DNA of 54,012 nt, taken from NCBI GenBank assembly GCA_000934455.1, contig KN886104.1:13259-67270 (forward strand). The letters are read 5' to 3'. Source of the DNA: Apostichopus parvimensis (Eukaryota > Echinodermata > Holothuroidea > Aspidochirotida > Stichopodidae). Every line of letters begins with the position of its first letter. Position 1 is the first letter of the stretch. Shown here piece by piece: positions 1 to 12,805 of this stretch. A program made the position numbers and the translations under genes. The notes below the pieces were generated by a model that saw nothing but the letters and a program-made list of their open reading frames with translations, made no database searches and was not told where the DNA came from.

Positions 1-1213
1 ACTTTCATGAATGTACTGATACCACAATTACATTTGATGACTTATTATCCATTGTGTAACGATAAAAGATTGAACTATAGTCTAACCTTCACGGTGATTA
101 AATTTATGTGCTGTCATAGAATGTTAACATATTGAGAGACGTTGCAATGGTTTGACATGACTTTCACATAGACCTATATAGCTATATCACTTCAAGTGTA
201 AACACAAATACTAAAGGCCAACACACAAGTGGCCATTTGAAATCTTCTTTAACAATTCATCTGCTGAAAGTAATACTATAACGGCCGGCTTACTGAGACA
301 TCAGTGTCACTGTAAGGGGGAAGTAGACGTCAATTGATGCATTTTGAGGAATATTTAGACAAAATATGGGTTAATTGTTAGTTCTTAACTCAAAGTTGTG
401 CAATTAAATATTACTTTTAGTGTGTGTATGTAAGACTGAAACAGTTGTGCACACCCGCCGCAGTGGTTAAATCTTACCATCTAATTGTACAATCTTAACC
501 AAATTCTCCCGGAAGCCTATGGAAGAGGCATCAGGTTTACACTCACAAACAATTCTTAAAATACGTTCCCAGGTGTGTTCGTTGTTAGGCCAACATACTG
601 GGATATATTAAATAACGTTAACATTCTGTACAAATAGACACTGTAAGTCACATCGAACACATGTAGAAGTCGAAGTGTGGCTGTTAGAACCTCTGCACTC
701 TGGTTTCTTAGACTATGCATATAACGGACATCCCACGTGTTGCTTCATTCGTGATTACCTAATATTCGCGCAATATCAGAAACATCTTTGGCCATACGGA
801 AGAAAAGCGGCCACACAGTATTGTTACTAATTACAAATACGTGCATATGCAACTTTTAAACATATAAAACATGTAACAAACATTTTGGGTGTTGTAAATA
901 GTGATATCTTATGAAAATATTTATTTAATGAAAACCCTAATAGCAGATATATGACCTTTATACCACTGTTATCCTGCTTGGAATTAGTAGATGTCTGTTT
1001 TATTCTGAAATGCAGCACATACTTTCATAAGAAATACACCCTCTTCCGATTATAATATGTCTAGCTTTCTATTGTACAGACGGTAAAGAAAAGATACTTA
1101 ATTGATCGTTAGATATATCCATGAAAGTAAAGTATATTCATCCCTGCAGCCATATGCAACATTTGTTCAACCCAAAGGACACTTTTAAAATGATCACAGT
1201 ACTTTACCCACAG
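1..1213. other. AT-rich DNA left of gene 1's first recognised exon
   Basis: No supportable exon was seen on either strand. A signal-peptide exon of gene 1 would be expected here or further left, since gene 2's lies about 0.77 kb before its Ig1 exon. No Met-plus-hydrophobic stretch followed by a phase-1 donor was found, so this is most likely intron or upstream DNA. Confidence 0.4.
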
Positions 1214-1525
1214 GTTTTGGCCAAAATTGTCCTTTGAATCAGAACGTCGAAAGCATGGATACAGGAACCATATACTGCATGATTGACGGTAACGTGCAAA
1301 AATACTATTGGTACAAGGGCTCAGTATCACATACTCAACCAATCCTTAGATTAGAGAATGGTGTAAAAGGTGGGGAGAAATATGACGATGACCATTATGA
1401 CATCACCTCTGAAGGAAACATGAAAATGATCAATGCTGAGCTGGAACACGAGGCCATATATACTTTTGTTGTAATTTTTGAGAATGGCACACTATGGAGA
1501 CGGTCTATTTCAGTTTTAATAACAG
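1214..1525 (+). CDS. Gene 1 exon: Ig-like domain 1 (V-type-like)
   Basis: The exon is 312 nt, phase 1 to phase 1, with acceptor ACCCACAG and donor GTGAGA. It encodes about 104 residues: a Cys-Pro near the start, Cys in strand B (TIYC), Trp in strand C (YYWYKG), PILRLENG, then an F-strand-like EHEAIYTFVV. It aligns without gaps to gene 2's first Ig exon at about 40 identities in 104. The F-strand Cys of the usual Y-x-C motif is missing (Y-T-F). Instead two cysteines 16 residues apart near the N-terminus are shared by both genes. An N-linked glycosylation sequon (NGT) is present. The domain should be extracellular and is the likely ligand-binding tip. Confidence 0.8.
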
Positions 1526-4500
1526 GTGAGAATGTTAACAGACTTGTTGTTTGGAGTCTGCATGATGGCAATACCTTAATTGCTTTGTTTTCTCGATTTC
1601 ACATTAGTCATGCGTAAATATATGACGTTGAATCAGTAAAGCCTTCCATACTCTGAGGATAAGATTTAAGGTGCTTATAGAATGTTGAAGTTTACATAAC
1701 GTCATTCATATTATAACTGAACTTAAAGAAATTGAGATGGAGGTGTGATGACATAAAGTGGCCTTTAACAATATCTTCCCTTAAAGTTGGATTCACGCTG
1801 ATACCTCACGTGCATTGTGATTCTTGGAAGTATTTATTTTAATTAAATCTAGTTTCACAAACAACTAAGATCAACAATTATATGTTTCGTATTTGTTTTC
1901 TTAAAGTTACTCCGTCGCCTCCATGCCCTATCGTTCAGTCTTGCCGTAGCTGCGATGAATGTACCGTAACAATTAAACCCAAGGTCCCTACCACTTTAAC
2001 TTGTTACATAGAAGAGGTTCGTCCAAATGTTACTTTGTATTGGAGCGTCAAAGGAGATAACGTTACATACACCGAGACGGCTTCATCAGAAATCAATAAC
2101 AATACATCGGATACCTGGAATATTTCCACTACAATTCTCTTCGAATTAACATGTGCAGAAAATATTACCTTTTACTGTTCGGTTTTCTACGATAACAAAA
2201 TATTGACAATTGGAAATACAACAGTTCAAGTACGGCCCGGTAAGAATGAATGTTGTTTGTGGTTTTTCATTAATAAAATGATTGAGACTTTATGGTAAAA
2301 CTGTTTAGTTCGATAAATATAAACTTGTTTCCATTTCGAACATGAAAAATTTGTTAAAAGTAACTATTCTTGAATTAAGGTAAACGTACTGCCGTCGCCA
2401 AGAAAGACATCTGTATGGTCTCGGCTATATACGCTATGCAAAAGGAATGCCAGCTTTATTACAAATCTGCTTAAAATGAATATATATATCGATGCCGCAT
2501 AACTCTCTAAATCATACTAATGACTAAACCTAAAGAATGTGGTGATGGATGGGGACTTGGGGAAAGGCTTATCCATTTCATAGTAAGTTAACCTACCTGC
2601 CTTTATTACGTTTACGAGAGAATTGAACTTACCATAGAAACTATGTCAATTGGAAAGTTTCTTTCAAAATGAAAATGACACACTATATCTTACATAAACA
2701 CAGCTATTAAGATTTTATATTCAATTCTATGTAGTGAACGACGAGATATGATTACCTTGACCGATTTGTACACGCAACACATCTTTTTCATAATAAAACC
2801 GGGACAGCCTTTCAATACCTGGTAGGGTGGATACACGTTTGACATTGTAAGAAGACATGTAGTATACGCAGCACGCTTTAATACGCGATTTGTTGCTCAT
2901 TTAGATTTACGTACTCGTTTATGCTAATATTTTTCTCATTGCTGTGAGTATGTATACTTGTTATATTGGTTTAGATGTCCTGATAAGAGGGTCCGTTTTA
3001 TGTCATTTAGTCTATACGCGAAATTATGTGGGACTTATGTTAATGTCAAAGACACATGCACACAAAACAAGTGAAATTTCTTTAAAACATGGCGCATTTT
3101 GTCAGAACAATCTGATTGATGAAATGCAGCTGCAAAGCGTACTCATTAAACAATATTTGGAATAAGTTCCTTATTCTTGACACCTCTTTATCCTTAAAAG
3201 ATTCATAATAAGCGGTGCGATGGACAAGGTATGTACATTCGTGAGTACACGTCATACCTAATCTGATACTTACGTACCTTCTTGACTTCAGAGAGAACAC
3301 TGTAGGTTAGTTAGTCGCATGTGTTCAATACATAATTGAGAAATGACATACCAAATGTTGTACTAATCAGATCAGTGTTGACTATATGAAATTTGTGGGT
3401 GTGAATAAAATAGTAGTCATTTATTTTCAAGGGATTCGTCCAATGTAATCATCCAAAAATGGATCATTATAATCAATGTTTGATATATTTCTTTATCAGA
3501 GAGCTGCAATGAAGACAACACAAAGCCGATCAGCTCTTCAATGCCATTAATATTAACGTGTGCTTCAGGGATATTAACTCTTAGCCTCGCCGTACTTTGC
3601 TACACGCTTTATCGATGTCACGGTGGACGGAAAGGTATATGTAAATTAGTTTTCCTTATCAGGTTGTATATACTTTGAAGATACATTTTGAATTATGTTT
3701 ATTGACATCTTCAAAAGAAAAAACACATGCAGCACTCCTTCCTTATAGTAACTCTTATACATCGATGTCAACGGAAATTAACGGAGGCTCTGAAGGGAAA
3801 AGTGAATTGTAGTTTTACGATCTTAGTTTATGCGACACTCACTTCAGCATACAACACGGCATGACGACTAATTGATACATTTTTGTTAAGGTGCCATGTC
3901 AGTGTTACTTGACAAGTTAACACATGTCGTGATTCTTGACGTGTTTACAAGTTTATTGTCCAACACATCATCTCGACAAGTAGATACATTAGTTTTGACA
4001 TGATTCATATTAGTGTTACTCGATAATTCAGCGAATACCATGTTTTGAGCTGTTTTCAATCTAACCCTCTTCACGGGGTTACAATGCAGCTAGACTATTT
4101 ATTTTTTTCCTTCAACGTACCATGTTTGTGAAACTTTATAAATCGACAAATATATATTTGCCCAAGAGCGCAACCCTCATTTTCGTAACGTGAAGTAATG
4201 ATTACGGTGTTATATATTAATGTGAGAGGGAGTGTAAGAGTGGGGTGTTTCCTCTCACATGGGAAAAACTTTGGTGATTGACGATCAATTGTATGGAAAT
4301 GGTGTAATATTTTGTAACGTTTTGACGCAATGTAAAAAGCAAAATTAAACTGTTAAGGTTGTACTGTGCAAGTTAAGGTGATTTTATTTTGCAATTTTTT
4401 GGCGTCACATGTTACATCATGCGTCGACATTTAAGAAACTTTTGTTATTACAGAAATAACAACCTCGTTTTGTTCTAACTGTGAAAGGTTCACAGTAAAT

Positions 4501-7500
4501 AATAGTTGTACCTTTTTAAATATGATTGTAGCACCTGAATGTAATTTCATAACCAATTTTTTTGTTTATTGTTTCCTGTTTTATTGTGCAGTAAGTTACA
4601 CTCTGTCTGAGAGAGTCTTTTTCGGTACTAGTTTGAATACTACTTTCAATTCGTTTGCTTCATGTATTATTTATTATATGTTTTTTATCCCTTCAATACT
4701 TGTATCAACATCAACATTTGGTTTCTTTCGCGAGTTTGTAGGTAGAAACATACCTGCCCAAAGGTATAAGTTTCTTGTAAGAGTATTAATTGACATCTTT
4801 ACCAGCTCAAGTACTGGAAGGATGATAAACCTCTACGAAATAATGTAATAGTGTTGCGTCATTGAGAGGAAGTATTTTGCTGGAAATACATTACACAGAG
4901 ATTTGAAATAATCGTTTTTCTGATATTCTATTTCGATAGCAACGTTGTTGGAAGAAGTAAAACAGAAAACGTTGTTGGAAGAACTGACAGATATCTCTTC
5001 AATAAACAGTTATTGTAGTGACTCCCAGTACACAATAACGTACACAGACAACGGCAGATCACATGCAAATAATGCAGATGAACTGATTGCTGCATTATCT
5101 ACGGGCGAGCAGGGTAACCGAGTATTATTCGTTGGCGAGCCTGGTATTGGCAAATCACATTTATTTCGGGACATATCAAGAAAGTGGAGGAAAGGAAACA
5201 TTTTTAAAGATTATATTCTAATCTATTTTCAACTTGAGAATGTTTCGAAAGATGCTTGCATATTGGAGGAACTTATGAAATTGTTGGGACTGGAAATGTC
5301 TGCGGCAGAAGCTGACAGAATAATTTCAGATCTACAAAGCAAAAAGAGCATTGTGATGTTAGATGGAATTAGCAATTGGTCAAGGCTCCATAATCATGCA
5401 AGAAATGATGACAAGGGGAAGCGATTAACTATAAAGCAACTTTTAGAGGGTGATGTTGCTGACTTTAGCAATATGAACATTTGGGTCACTTCCCGTAACC
5501 TTGACCATGACGTGAAAGTTATGAACACACCTTACACAAGGGTAGACGTGGTCGGGTTTACTGAATCACAAAGAAATTTGTTCTTTGAAAGATGTAGTCA
5601 ATTAAAAGAAAGTAAAAAGGATGCAAAAGAGATGGAAATGCATGTTTGCTTAGAAAGAAAAAAACCGGAAGGGAAAGGCAAAGACTTTGACCCCGAGGAA
5701 AGACCCTTGAATGTCAAACTTTCAGAAGATATATCGAGTGCTTGGCAAACCCATATGGAAGATATAATTACCGATGGATGTAATGATTATCTTGCTAGGT
5801 CTCCATTAATTGCAATGTTGTTTGCCTCCATTTACCTAAATAACTGCAATGAAGATAACACAGCACTGGAGGATCACTTGTTCAAGTTTATTACAGAGAA
5901 GAAGCAAACCACGGAGACTCTTGTAAACTCTGGTAACTGTGATCTATTAGCATGTTTGCTGGAAGTAGGAACACATGGTGAAGAGGAGTACTGTAAATAC
6001 GTTAAGTTGCTACACATGAAGAAGGTACTGTTCAGGCACATTACAGATGAGTACTACCAGAATGCAATTCTACACTTGTTGAAGAGTTGTAAAGAGACAC
6101 AGGCAAGGATTATTTTATAAAAAGAGACAAGAACTGTTCTATTAATATAGATTATACTTTAGCAATATTGCTCTTGTGAAGGACTTATGCGATATATATC
6201 CTGAATTATACATTTTATTATAAAGTAATCACTTAAAAACCTAAAATCATTGTTAATCAATATTTTTAAACGAAAGCATAACTATTCCACTCTTTTGAAT
6301 TATTCGTTTAGGGCTAATGCTTCATATGAGAATATTTTGTATCTAAAATGTACACTCTTACTTTCATTTGCAGATTGTGTGCCTTAACATCGTAGTAAAT
6401 TCATGCCCAGTGGTTATCAAGTTAGAAAATTCAAAAAATATGTAATTCCGTTTCTTGCACGTCTGATAAATAAAATTAATTATATTGATAGTGTAGCCAC
6501 ATAACGTTGAAACAGATGAAACTACTATCATGCTAATATTTGATTCGCAGTGGTACACTTTCAAGGACTCCATTTGTATGCTAGGACGGTCCTTTGATAG
6601 CAAAAATTTTAATATTTCAGATTTTATGTAACCAAATTCCTTATTCATAAATTATGTTACAGAAGGAGCGTTAGTGTTCACATTCGTTCAGGCATCGTCT
6701 GTTGGGGGGTGGGGGAGGGGTTGGTGATGGTGATGGTTCAGTTTAAAGTCACGGACTGCCGGTATGGGTAGGATTGTATGTTGGATGGGAATTCCCTCCC
6801 ATTTGAGATATATTTGAACATCAACAAGCCATCACCAGAAGTTTGTCACGTGGTAGATTAAGGCATATGGTGCGTTAAATTTACATTTCCAAAACAGGTA
6901 GGCGGAGTTTCGTGAGTTGTGCCGCTATTTCTAAAATCGCTGAAGTATTCAAATTTTCTTTTTTTTTGTTACATTTTGGTGACTTCGTTTGGTTGTCAGA
7001 TTGAAATTTCAAAATTTCGAACTACACTATTTCAGATAAGAAATTGATTACCTAATACACTGTGACACAGTATTAATTCTGAAAAAAAAATATTTAAAAT
7101 AAAATCAAACGCCATAAATGGATTGATAGTTATAAAACAAAAACGAACTACGCCGAATTTGTAATTTTTTTTATTTAAGAAACGTTTTAGGAGTCTTATT
7201 TGTATTAGAAAGATATCACAGTACACTGTTCCGTGTGCTCTTAATGTGAACAGCTGTTTTCCCTTGCTTGTGAGATAAATCTGTTGCAAATTTATCCTCA
7301 CCAACTCTTGTTCATAGTTCGAAGTAAACAATCATGTTGGATAAGAAAGCAAACAAATATAACTAGTGAAATTCACAACTTGTTACTGAGAAGTTTAAAT
7401 GAAATATAATTATCCAGTTCTTAAATTGTGTGATCGATATGCTTAGGTCCTTAGTAAAATCGTTGCAAATCCATCTAAAAAACACATCCCTGTGGCTATA

Positions 7501-8539
7501 CATGGCGTTTACCTAGCCATATTAGCCTCGTTATGTTCCCCTCAGCAGGGAACGATGTTGGGTTGCCCTGAAGATCCTCATCACACGCCGAGTATCCCTG
7601 TTTTTGTCAGATCTGCCGCATGGGAATTTGAGCTTCACAAACTCTTTTTGTTGTGCCACAAAATACAACACAATCAAATCAAACGGCGTAAATACTGTTT
7701 TTTAATATAATAACGTAATGCCGAAACAAAAAGATATTCGATATTTTGTTTATTTTATGCACACAGATCACATTTTATTCTATGGAGATATATGGAGACT
7801 TCCCAATTGTTCAATTGAGCAATTTACCAACCATCCACAATCGGCTTGTCTTTCACGGGGTCAAGTTAGCAGAAAAAGATCAATTCAAAGCTGTCATGAG
7901 AACTTTTCAACAGTGGAAGATAACAATAGAGTAAGTAGTTTTCAATCCTATCTGCTCTCTCCACATGTGTTTTGGACACTTCATTTTCTCTACAGTGTTG
8001 TCTAGCGTTAGTACCCATGAGACATTTCTATAAGGTGTTAATTTGTTTTACTTCTAAAACAGTCATAAACAACTATATTAATGTTTGTTGATTCCCTTTC
8101 TTGTTGTACTCGTTAATAGTGTAACTCATCAATGTTTTTTCTTTACTTCACAGCTGTCTTCTGTTATTTAAATTAACAATTTAACATTTTGTAGTACACA
8201 ATTAAACAATATGAAGGAGAATCAAGCCCTCAGTAATGTCATCTGTCTAGGTTATAGTTATAATTAAAATGAATACCTTTCCAAAGTGATGCATCCACTA
8301 ATTCTTATTTTATATTCCTCCACTGCCAAGGTCAAAACGTAATCAAAACTAAACATGACGTTATCGAAAACTACATTTTGTATGGCGTACAAATAGTACC
8401 AAATGCGATAAATAAGTTAGAAAGTCGGCCTGTACAAATTAATAAAACTGTTTACCTATTCTTTCTAAAAGGTTTCACAACAGCAAAGTTCCAGAAAGAC
8501 TTTCTGAAGACGAACTACAGGATATTGGTAATTTAAAAG
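1214..8539 (+). CDS. Gene 1: Ig-Ig-transmembrane-NACHT receptor-like protein (5'-partial model)
   Basis: Proposed exons are 1214-1525 (Ig1), 1907-2239 (Ig2), 3500-3634 (membrane), 4940-6102 (NACHT), 7767-7930 and 8472-8539 (C-terminal). All junctions are phase-compatible: phase 1 through the NACHT start, then 0, 2 and 1. The signal-peptide exon was not found and may lie left of the window; exons after 8539 were not recognised. Short cytoplasmic exons like those of gene 2 may exist between 3635 and 4939, but the reading frame holds without them. By domain content it is a single-pass surface protein with a cytosolic STAND ATPase. The ligand and downstream partners cannot be read from the sequence. 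It is paralogous to gene 2. If the GC donor at 6103 is not used, the protein ends at the stop at 6118-6120. Confidence 0.72.
1907..2239 (+). CDS. Gene 1 exon: Ig-like domain 2, cysteine-rich N-terminus
   Basis: The exon is 333 nt, phase 1 to 1, with acceptor TTTTCTTAAAG and donor GTAAGA; it has exactly the length of gene 2's second Ig exon. It opens with a C-x5-C-x2-C-x2-C cluster, then strand B Cys (LTCY), strand C Trp (LYW), and ends with two cysteines separated by seven residues (TC...FYC). Several N-x-S/T sequons (NVT, NNT, NTS, NIS, NIT) point to a heavily glycosylated extracellular domain. It is probably the membrane-proximal Ig domain. The fold is called from spacing and motifs, not from a search. 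Confidence 0.78.
2240..3499 (+). other. Gene 1 intron between Ig2 and membrane exons
   Basis: The intron is about 1.26 kb, starting GTAAGA and ending TTATCAG. Short open frames at 2944-3165 (+) and 3082-3300 (-) overlap each other, have no splice or domain support, and are not called. No repeat was recognised. Confidence 0.5.
3500..3634 (+). CDS. Gene 1 exon: transmembrane segment
   Basis: The exon is 135 nt, phase 1 to 1, with acceptor TTTCTTTATCAG and donor GTATAT. It encodes a short polar stem (ESCNEDNTKPISSS), then a hydrophobic run of about 23 residues beginning MPLILTCASG and ending VLCYTLY, followed by basic residues (RCHGGRK) as a stop-transfer signal. Ig domains upstream and a basic side downstream give a type I topology. 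It occupies the same place in gene order as the membrane exons of genes 2 and 3. An alternative donor GTAAAT a few bases further on keeps the same phase. Confidence 0.72.
3635..4939 (+). other. Gene 1 intron(s) between membrane and NACHT exons
   Basis: About 1.3 kb. Gene 2 has two small cytoplasmic exons in the equivalent place. A weak candidate lies near 3750-3808: after CCTTATAG one frame reads SYTSMSTEINGGSEGKSE, which resembles the Ser/Glu-rich short exons of gene 2. The acceptor phase is wrong and the donor is poor, so it is not called. The hydrophobic open frame at 4522-4848 looks like AT-rich chance sequence. Confidence 0.4.
4940..6102 (+). CDS. Gene 1 exon: NACHT-type STAND ATPase module
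   Basis: The single large exon encodes about 387 residues and starts after acceptor TTTCGATAG in phase 1. It contains Walker A GEPGIGKS (about 5134-5157), a Walker B strand ending in Asp-Gly (IVMLDG, about 5350-5367), a sensor-1-like MNIWVTSRN (from about 5476), and a later YLARSPLIAMLF segment typical of the start of the NACHT winged-helix region. The family binds and hydrolyses ATP and oligomerises on activation. A linker before Walker A carries a short repeat of LLEE. The open frame continues to a stop at 6118-6120, but the sequence ACAG|GCAAGG at 6099-6108 looks like a GC-AG intron donor in phase 0, matching the phase-0 exon at 7767. Confidence 0.85.
6103..7766 (+). other. Putative GC-AG intron of gene 1
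   Basis: About 1.66 kb between the NACHT exon and the next exon candidate. It has a G-rich run near 6701-6735 and a less AT-rich patch near 7485-7640. An open frame at 7492-7710 has no recognisable domain and no splice support. Confidence 0.35.
7767..7930 (+). CDS. Gene 1 candidate exon: C-terminal region, first part
   Basis: The exon is 164 nt, phase 0 to 2, after ACACAG and before donor GTAAGT. The product starts ITFYSMEIYGDFP, contains LVFHGVKL and ends QQWKITIE. The amphipathic pattern (QLSNLPTI, then GVKLAEKDQFKAVMRTF) resembles the degenerate leucine-rich or helical tail that often follows NACHT in invertebrates, though no clean LRR consensus is present. It joins in frame to the exon at 8472 across a split Glu codon (GA|G). 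No counterpart was found by eye between gene 2's NACHT exon and 34513. An overlapping second frame is open here too, but its stop and phase do not fit. Confidence 0.5.
8472..8539 (+). CDS. Gene 1 candidate exon: FHN-type C-terminal exon
   Basis: The exon is 68 nt, phase 2 to 1, with acceptor CTTTCTAAAAG and donor GTAATA. It encodes FHNSKVPERLSEDELQDIG plus a few residues. It matches the exon at 34513-34598 downstream of gene 2 in acceptor phase, in the opening FHN and in the Leu-Ser-(Glu/Gln)-(Asp/Glu)-x-(Leu/Ile) pattern. Two independent copies in the same relative place argue for a real conserved exon. It ends in phase 1, so at least one more exon or a terminal exon should follow. None was recognised before the spacer starts at 10153. 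Confidence 0.5.
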
Positions 8540-10152
8540 GTAATATCGAGTGTATTCATTTTAAGCACCTTAAGAAATCAGTTAAACGATGTGGAGGAAT
8601 CTAATGAACATGTTATCCTCCGTTATTAAAATATAAAGATAATTTCATAATGCACCATGTCAATTGTAAGCTACACCAATGAAATGTTTTTTGCTTCCGT
8701 TAACAATCAAGTCTCTGTATAATCATGGAAAACAAAGTGATTATTGATGACACTGCGTGTTTATGATGAAATAATATAAACAGTACAAAATAGGTATTAT
8801 AATTTAAAATCTGCAGTTGTATTTAAAAAGATCGAATACAGTTTTATGCATGAAATAATGTGTTTTATCATATGTAAAATCAGATATTCCAATTATGAAT
8901 GTTTATTTTACATGGCAGTGTTACGCAAAAATGAAAGTAATACTTTCGAACGATTATCCGAAGATGGAGAGTGGAATGAAATGACAACAGCGACAAGTGA
9001 AGTATAGAACGTATAAGAGAAACAACATAATGAAACATGAAGAAGAGCGGCAAGCAGTCTATTTGTTTTTTAAAGGTCGCGAGACCAAAACAATAACAAC
9101 AATCATATAAATCACATTTAAGATGCAGTGTCAAACAGTGACAAATTTGTTAAGCAAATAGCCTCTTGTTTCACTGAAGTTTTGCTAACCAAACCTGTTG
9201 CATACACATCTGTTTGATGAATCCTTTACCAATTAAAGTAGACACAACGTTCGACTATGTAGTAAAAGCACTTCATATAAACTAATTGAGTTACATCTTT
9301 CAATGCATCCGAAATGTACATCGGATGATAGTACCCAAAGAATGATTATTTAAGTGTAAAATTATTCCAGATCCGAGTTGAACGAGGATCATTATATTAA
9401 TTATTCAATATGTTCAATGTTAGTGGTTATGAACTGTAGATGATTAATCCATTTATCAATTGTGAGACTGAGCCAAATCCTAGCTGACATATCTTCATTA
9501 ACTGGCATCTTGACAGTATACATTAAGATTGTGCAGTTAGTACTATATCATTCTGATGAACATATAATCACTTTCTTTAGTATATGTTAGAATTTAGCAT
9601 ATCTAACCTTATACAATAGATGAGTTAGTTTGGTGGAGAATTATGTTACCATAATCACGTATATTCTACCAAGTGGTATGAGCAGTATAAATAAACAGCT
9701 ATGATTACAGAAAGTGTGGTGACCATTGATAATCATTAAATGTTTAGTCATTATACATCATATGAATGCGGTAGAACTGAATGTAAAAAAAAATGCTATT
9801 TACTTCGCTTATTTCATATTTTGAGGATTATAAAATATCAATAACAGGAATTTAGCTATTTTCATTTTCTAAATATATATGATTAATTGAAAGGATCGCC
9901 GTAGTTATAGATGTAACTTTCCTGTCGTGATGTTTTGTGAATGACTGAGTGTGCGCCAAGTGTTAGACCACAGAAAATATGAAAATAGGTTTACGTTTTG
10001 CATATAACTTATTTTAGTTATTTTAGTGCACGTCATTTTTAAAATATTTTGTCTATAGTTACATCTTTTGTGAGTCTCATTTTGGTCTTTCTATGCAAAT
10101 ACAGTTAACTGCATACTTACCATATCCAGCTATGACGAATTTTGTTATCTGC
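8540..10152. other. AT-rich DNA after gene 1, before spacer copy 1
   Basis: No exon was recognised, although the phase-1 end of the exon at 8539 demands a following exon. The minus-strand open frame at 8880-9134 has no motif and no family phase signature. Confidence 0.4.
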
Positions 10153-12240
10153 TTGTTGAGGTGTCGGAATGCAAGAAATGTATAAATTGAATCATTCTGA
10201 AGCAAGCTAAAAGATTTTGGGAAAAAATCTGAAAACGGCAACCTCGTCTTGAGGCTAAGCTTAACTCTCTTAGTAGCTACAAAAAACAAATCCATATCTT
10301 ATGGATTGTGACCCTCTTGTAATTTCCATCAAAAGGTTAGGATGGGATTATCGCATGCTTCCACAAATCGTATTTTTTATTCCCCAAGTTATTTCAAGAT
10401 CTAAAGAATTTGTTCAATCGTTTTTCTTTTCCATTGTTTTAATAATTGAATACAGTTGGCTCCATCTATTTATCTGCCAATTTTCAACATATTTTTTTTC
10501 TTTAAGCTGAGTGTAACATTATTTGATACTACATAAATATCACCTTTATAGGTTTTAAGTGATATAAAAATGAGGAATCAACTTTGTATGATGGTGGTTT
10601 AAATGCAAATGATGTAATAATGTCCAAAACAGCCTTGCAAACATTCAATAAATACAACGATCTTAAGACTTTATAACTATTCAGTGTAGTTGGACGCATT
10701 AGTTCTTTGTCATTGCTTTTCATGGTTGGGTGGGCTTTGTTTTCGATTTAAAGCTTTAACTTACTCCAATGTAGTTTGCTTAGTTGTATAAAATATACTC
10801 TTTGAATAAACATTTACTAGGAATTGGCTTTCATTTGATACTCTCTATCAGAATACTCGTCTATGTATTATTTTGAATGGAAAACATGACACTTATTTTT
10901 AACCTTACTATATTCGTTCACTTTACTTAGTTCAGCCTCCCATCTATACTTTATAAAACTACGTTGCAACTAACGGAAAGCTGCGTCGTTGACATTTCCA
11001 ATCGAACATACTTTGAAAATTGATACTTTGGAATTTCATAGTTTTCCACTACATGTAAATGAAGTTATGAAGTTGCAAAAGACCACATCGCGAAAGCGTA
11101 CGGAGTCATCTAACAGCGACTATCATGATAACGCAAGGAGTCTTTGATCAATATGTACGAGTCAACTTATTTGAAAGCGCCAATAGAACTAATCTGAATA
11201 TAAAGTTGACGTGAAATTAAGAATAGGCGCCATTGCTTATATAGTCTGTTCAGAAAATTTGCGACTGTCATATTACAAAGTAGCCACTGCAGATCAACTG
11301 TCCATGTTAGGTCTTCCAAACATTAATGTAGACGTTATGTAGACGGAATACAACTGAAACGGGGTGTCATTTATCTTTTAGTCAGGGGGAGGAAAGGGGA
11401 TTTTATAAACCTAGATTATATACTTAACAACAGCTTTAAGTGACCCTCACTACACGATTACGATGATGAATCATCATACTAAGTATACACGTTCAGCCAC
11501 CACGTACGTTATGAGTCTTCAGATTTAAAGTCTAAGGGACAAACGCGTCGCTATATACATACGTTATCATCATCGCGTGAATGTTTTAAGTTCAGGAAGA
11601 ATACCAAAATGAATATAAATGAAGGTCTGTTTCTTTCATTACCTGATCTAGCACTTTACTCTTTAAAATATTGGGACATCTGAGGTTACTTACAGCCTTT
11701 AAGTATTGAATTAAAAATCGCCAAAGAAATGTATTATGACAACATTTCAAACAAATCCGAATCTGAATCTGTGTTATTAGCAAACTTCATTACGTAGAAC
11801 ATGATTCTGTTCTTGGGATTTCTTCAAATGACAACCCTCTCTAGCTTTTACATGAAGGACCAACTTTTAATTCGATCATAGGTCCATAGTGAGGAACCTC
11901 ATAGGAGAGATAGCTCACCAAAGAAATACATGGGTATTATTATAATCTACGTGATCCAGGAATAGTGCCTGTAGGTCTAGGCCTTCAGTTCGTTAAGCAC
12001 TGGTATACAGGCACAATAGTATTTAAAATGCTACTATGTATCAGATGTAAAGTGAATTCAACACGTTTCTGAGTGTTTTATCTTCTAAATTGTGGTTAAC
12101 TTAATCATAACCGGCATCACTCTGTCCACAAATTAGTGTGTGGGATGACTAATGTGTGAGTTTCATTCATTCAATGGCGTGTTTTTTCAGGTATTTTCAT
12201 TACACGCAAATTTGTAATACAAACCATTATATTACTGCAT

Positions 12241-12805
12241 GTGCGGAGAAACCAGACACAATGGGGGACATGTGTACACATGTCTGTGAACGATCATCGC
12301 AATGATTCAAATTTGAAATTAACAATGCCCCTTTGTATTAATGAGATGTACCTCTTTTGAAGTAGTGTAACTAAAACGCGGCCTTTTATCATTTAAAAAG
12401 GTACCCGTTTTACGAGAAACAAGAAAAAATGTTTCTTAAAGGTGCCCATGTTGACAAATTTAAAATGGAGTAGCATAAATAGATCATGTGGTTTAATAAA
12501 AAAAACATTCATATTAAAACAGGACTTTTCGCAGATAGCTTCCATTTTCATCTAGTATTCAGGTGATTCTGTGGTTTGTTAACTAACCTTAAAAGTCACA
12601 GCATCAAAAAATCAAGATGAACATACATTTCTGGCACAATAAACCAGTGTGTGGATGAGGACATGTATGTCATTATCAAGTACTTTCGAGTATTTGTGGT
12701 TCCCACTACCAAGTACCATACTACATTTTAGGATCCGAATGACGAGCAACAGTGTCCGTGTTCAACATTTTAGAATCCGACTACTAACTAGGTGTTCTAT
12801 TAATG
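12241..12805. other. Insertion/deletion difference between spacers (about 0.56 kb)
   Basis: Flanks TTACTGCAT on the left and CGGTAATTTTGTAGT on the right are nearly adjacent in copy 2 (about 38960-38980). No convincing terminal inverted repeats or target duplication was seen, so this may be a deletion in copy 2 rather than an insertion here. Edges are approximate to a few bases. Confidence 0.55.

Noticed and set aside
1234-1617. Start of gene 1 at the open-frame Met (1250s)
   Set aside because: The exon extends upstream to a good phase-1 acceptor at 1213 and aligns there with gene 2; the Met is internal to the Ig domain.
4522-4848. 108-codon hydrophobic frame before the NACHT exon of gene 1
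   Set aside because: AT-rich Phe/Tyr/Ile-heavy composition, no family counterpart in gene 2, and it interrupts a phase-consistent intron.
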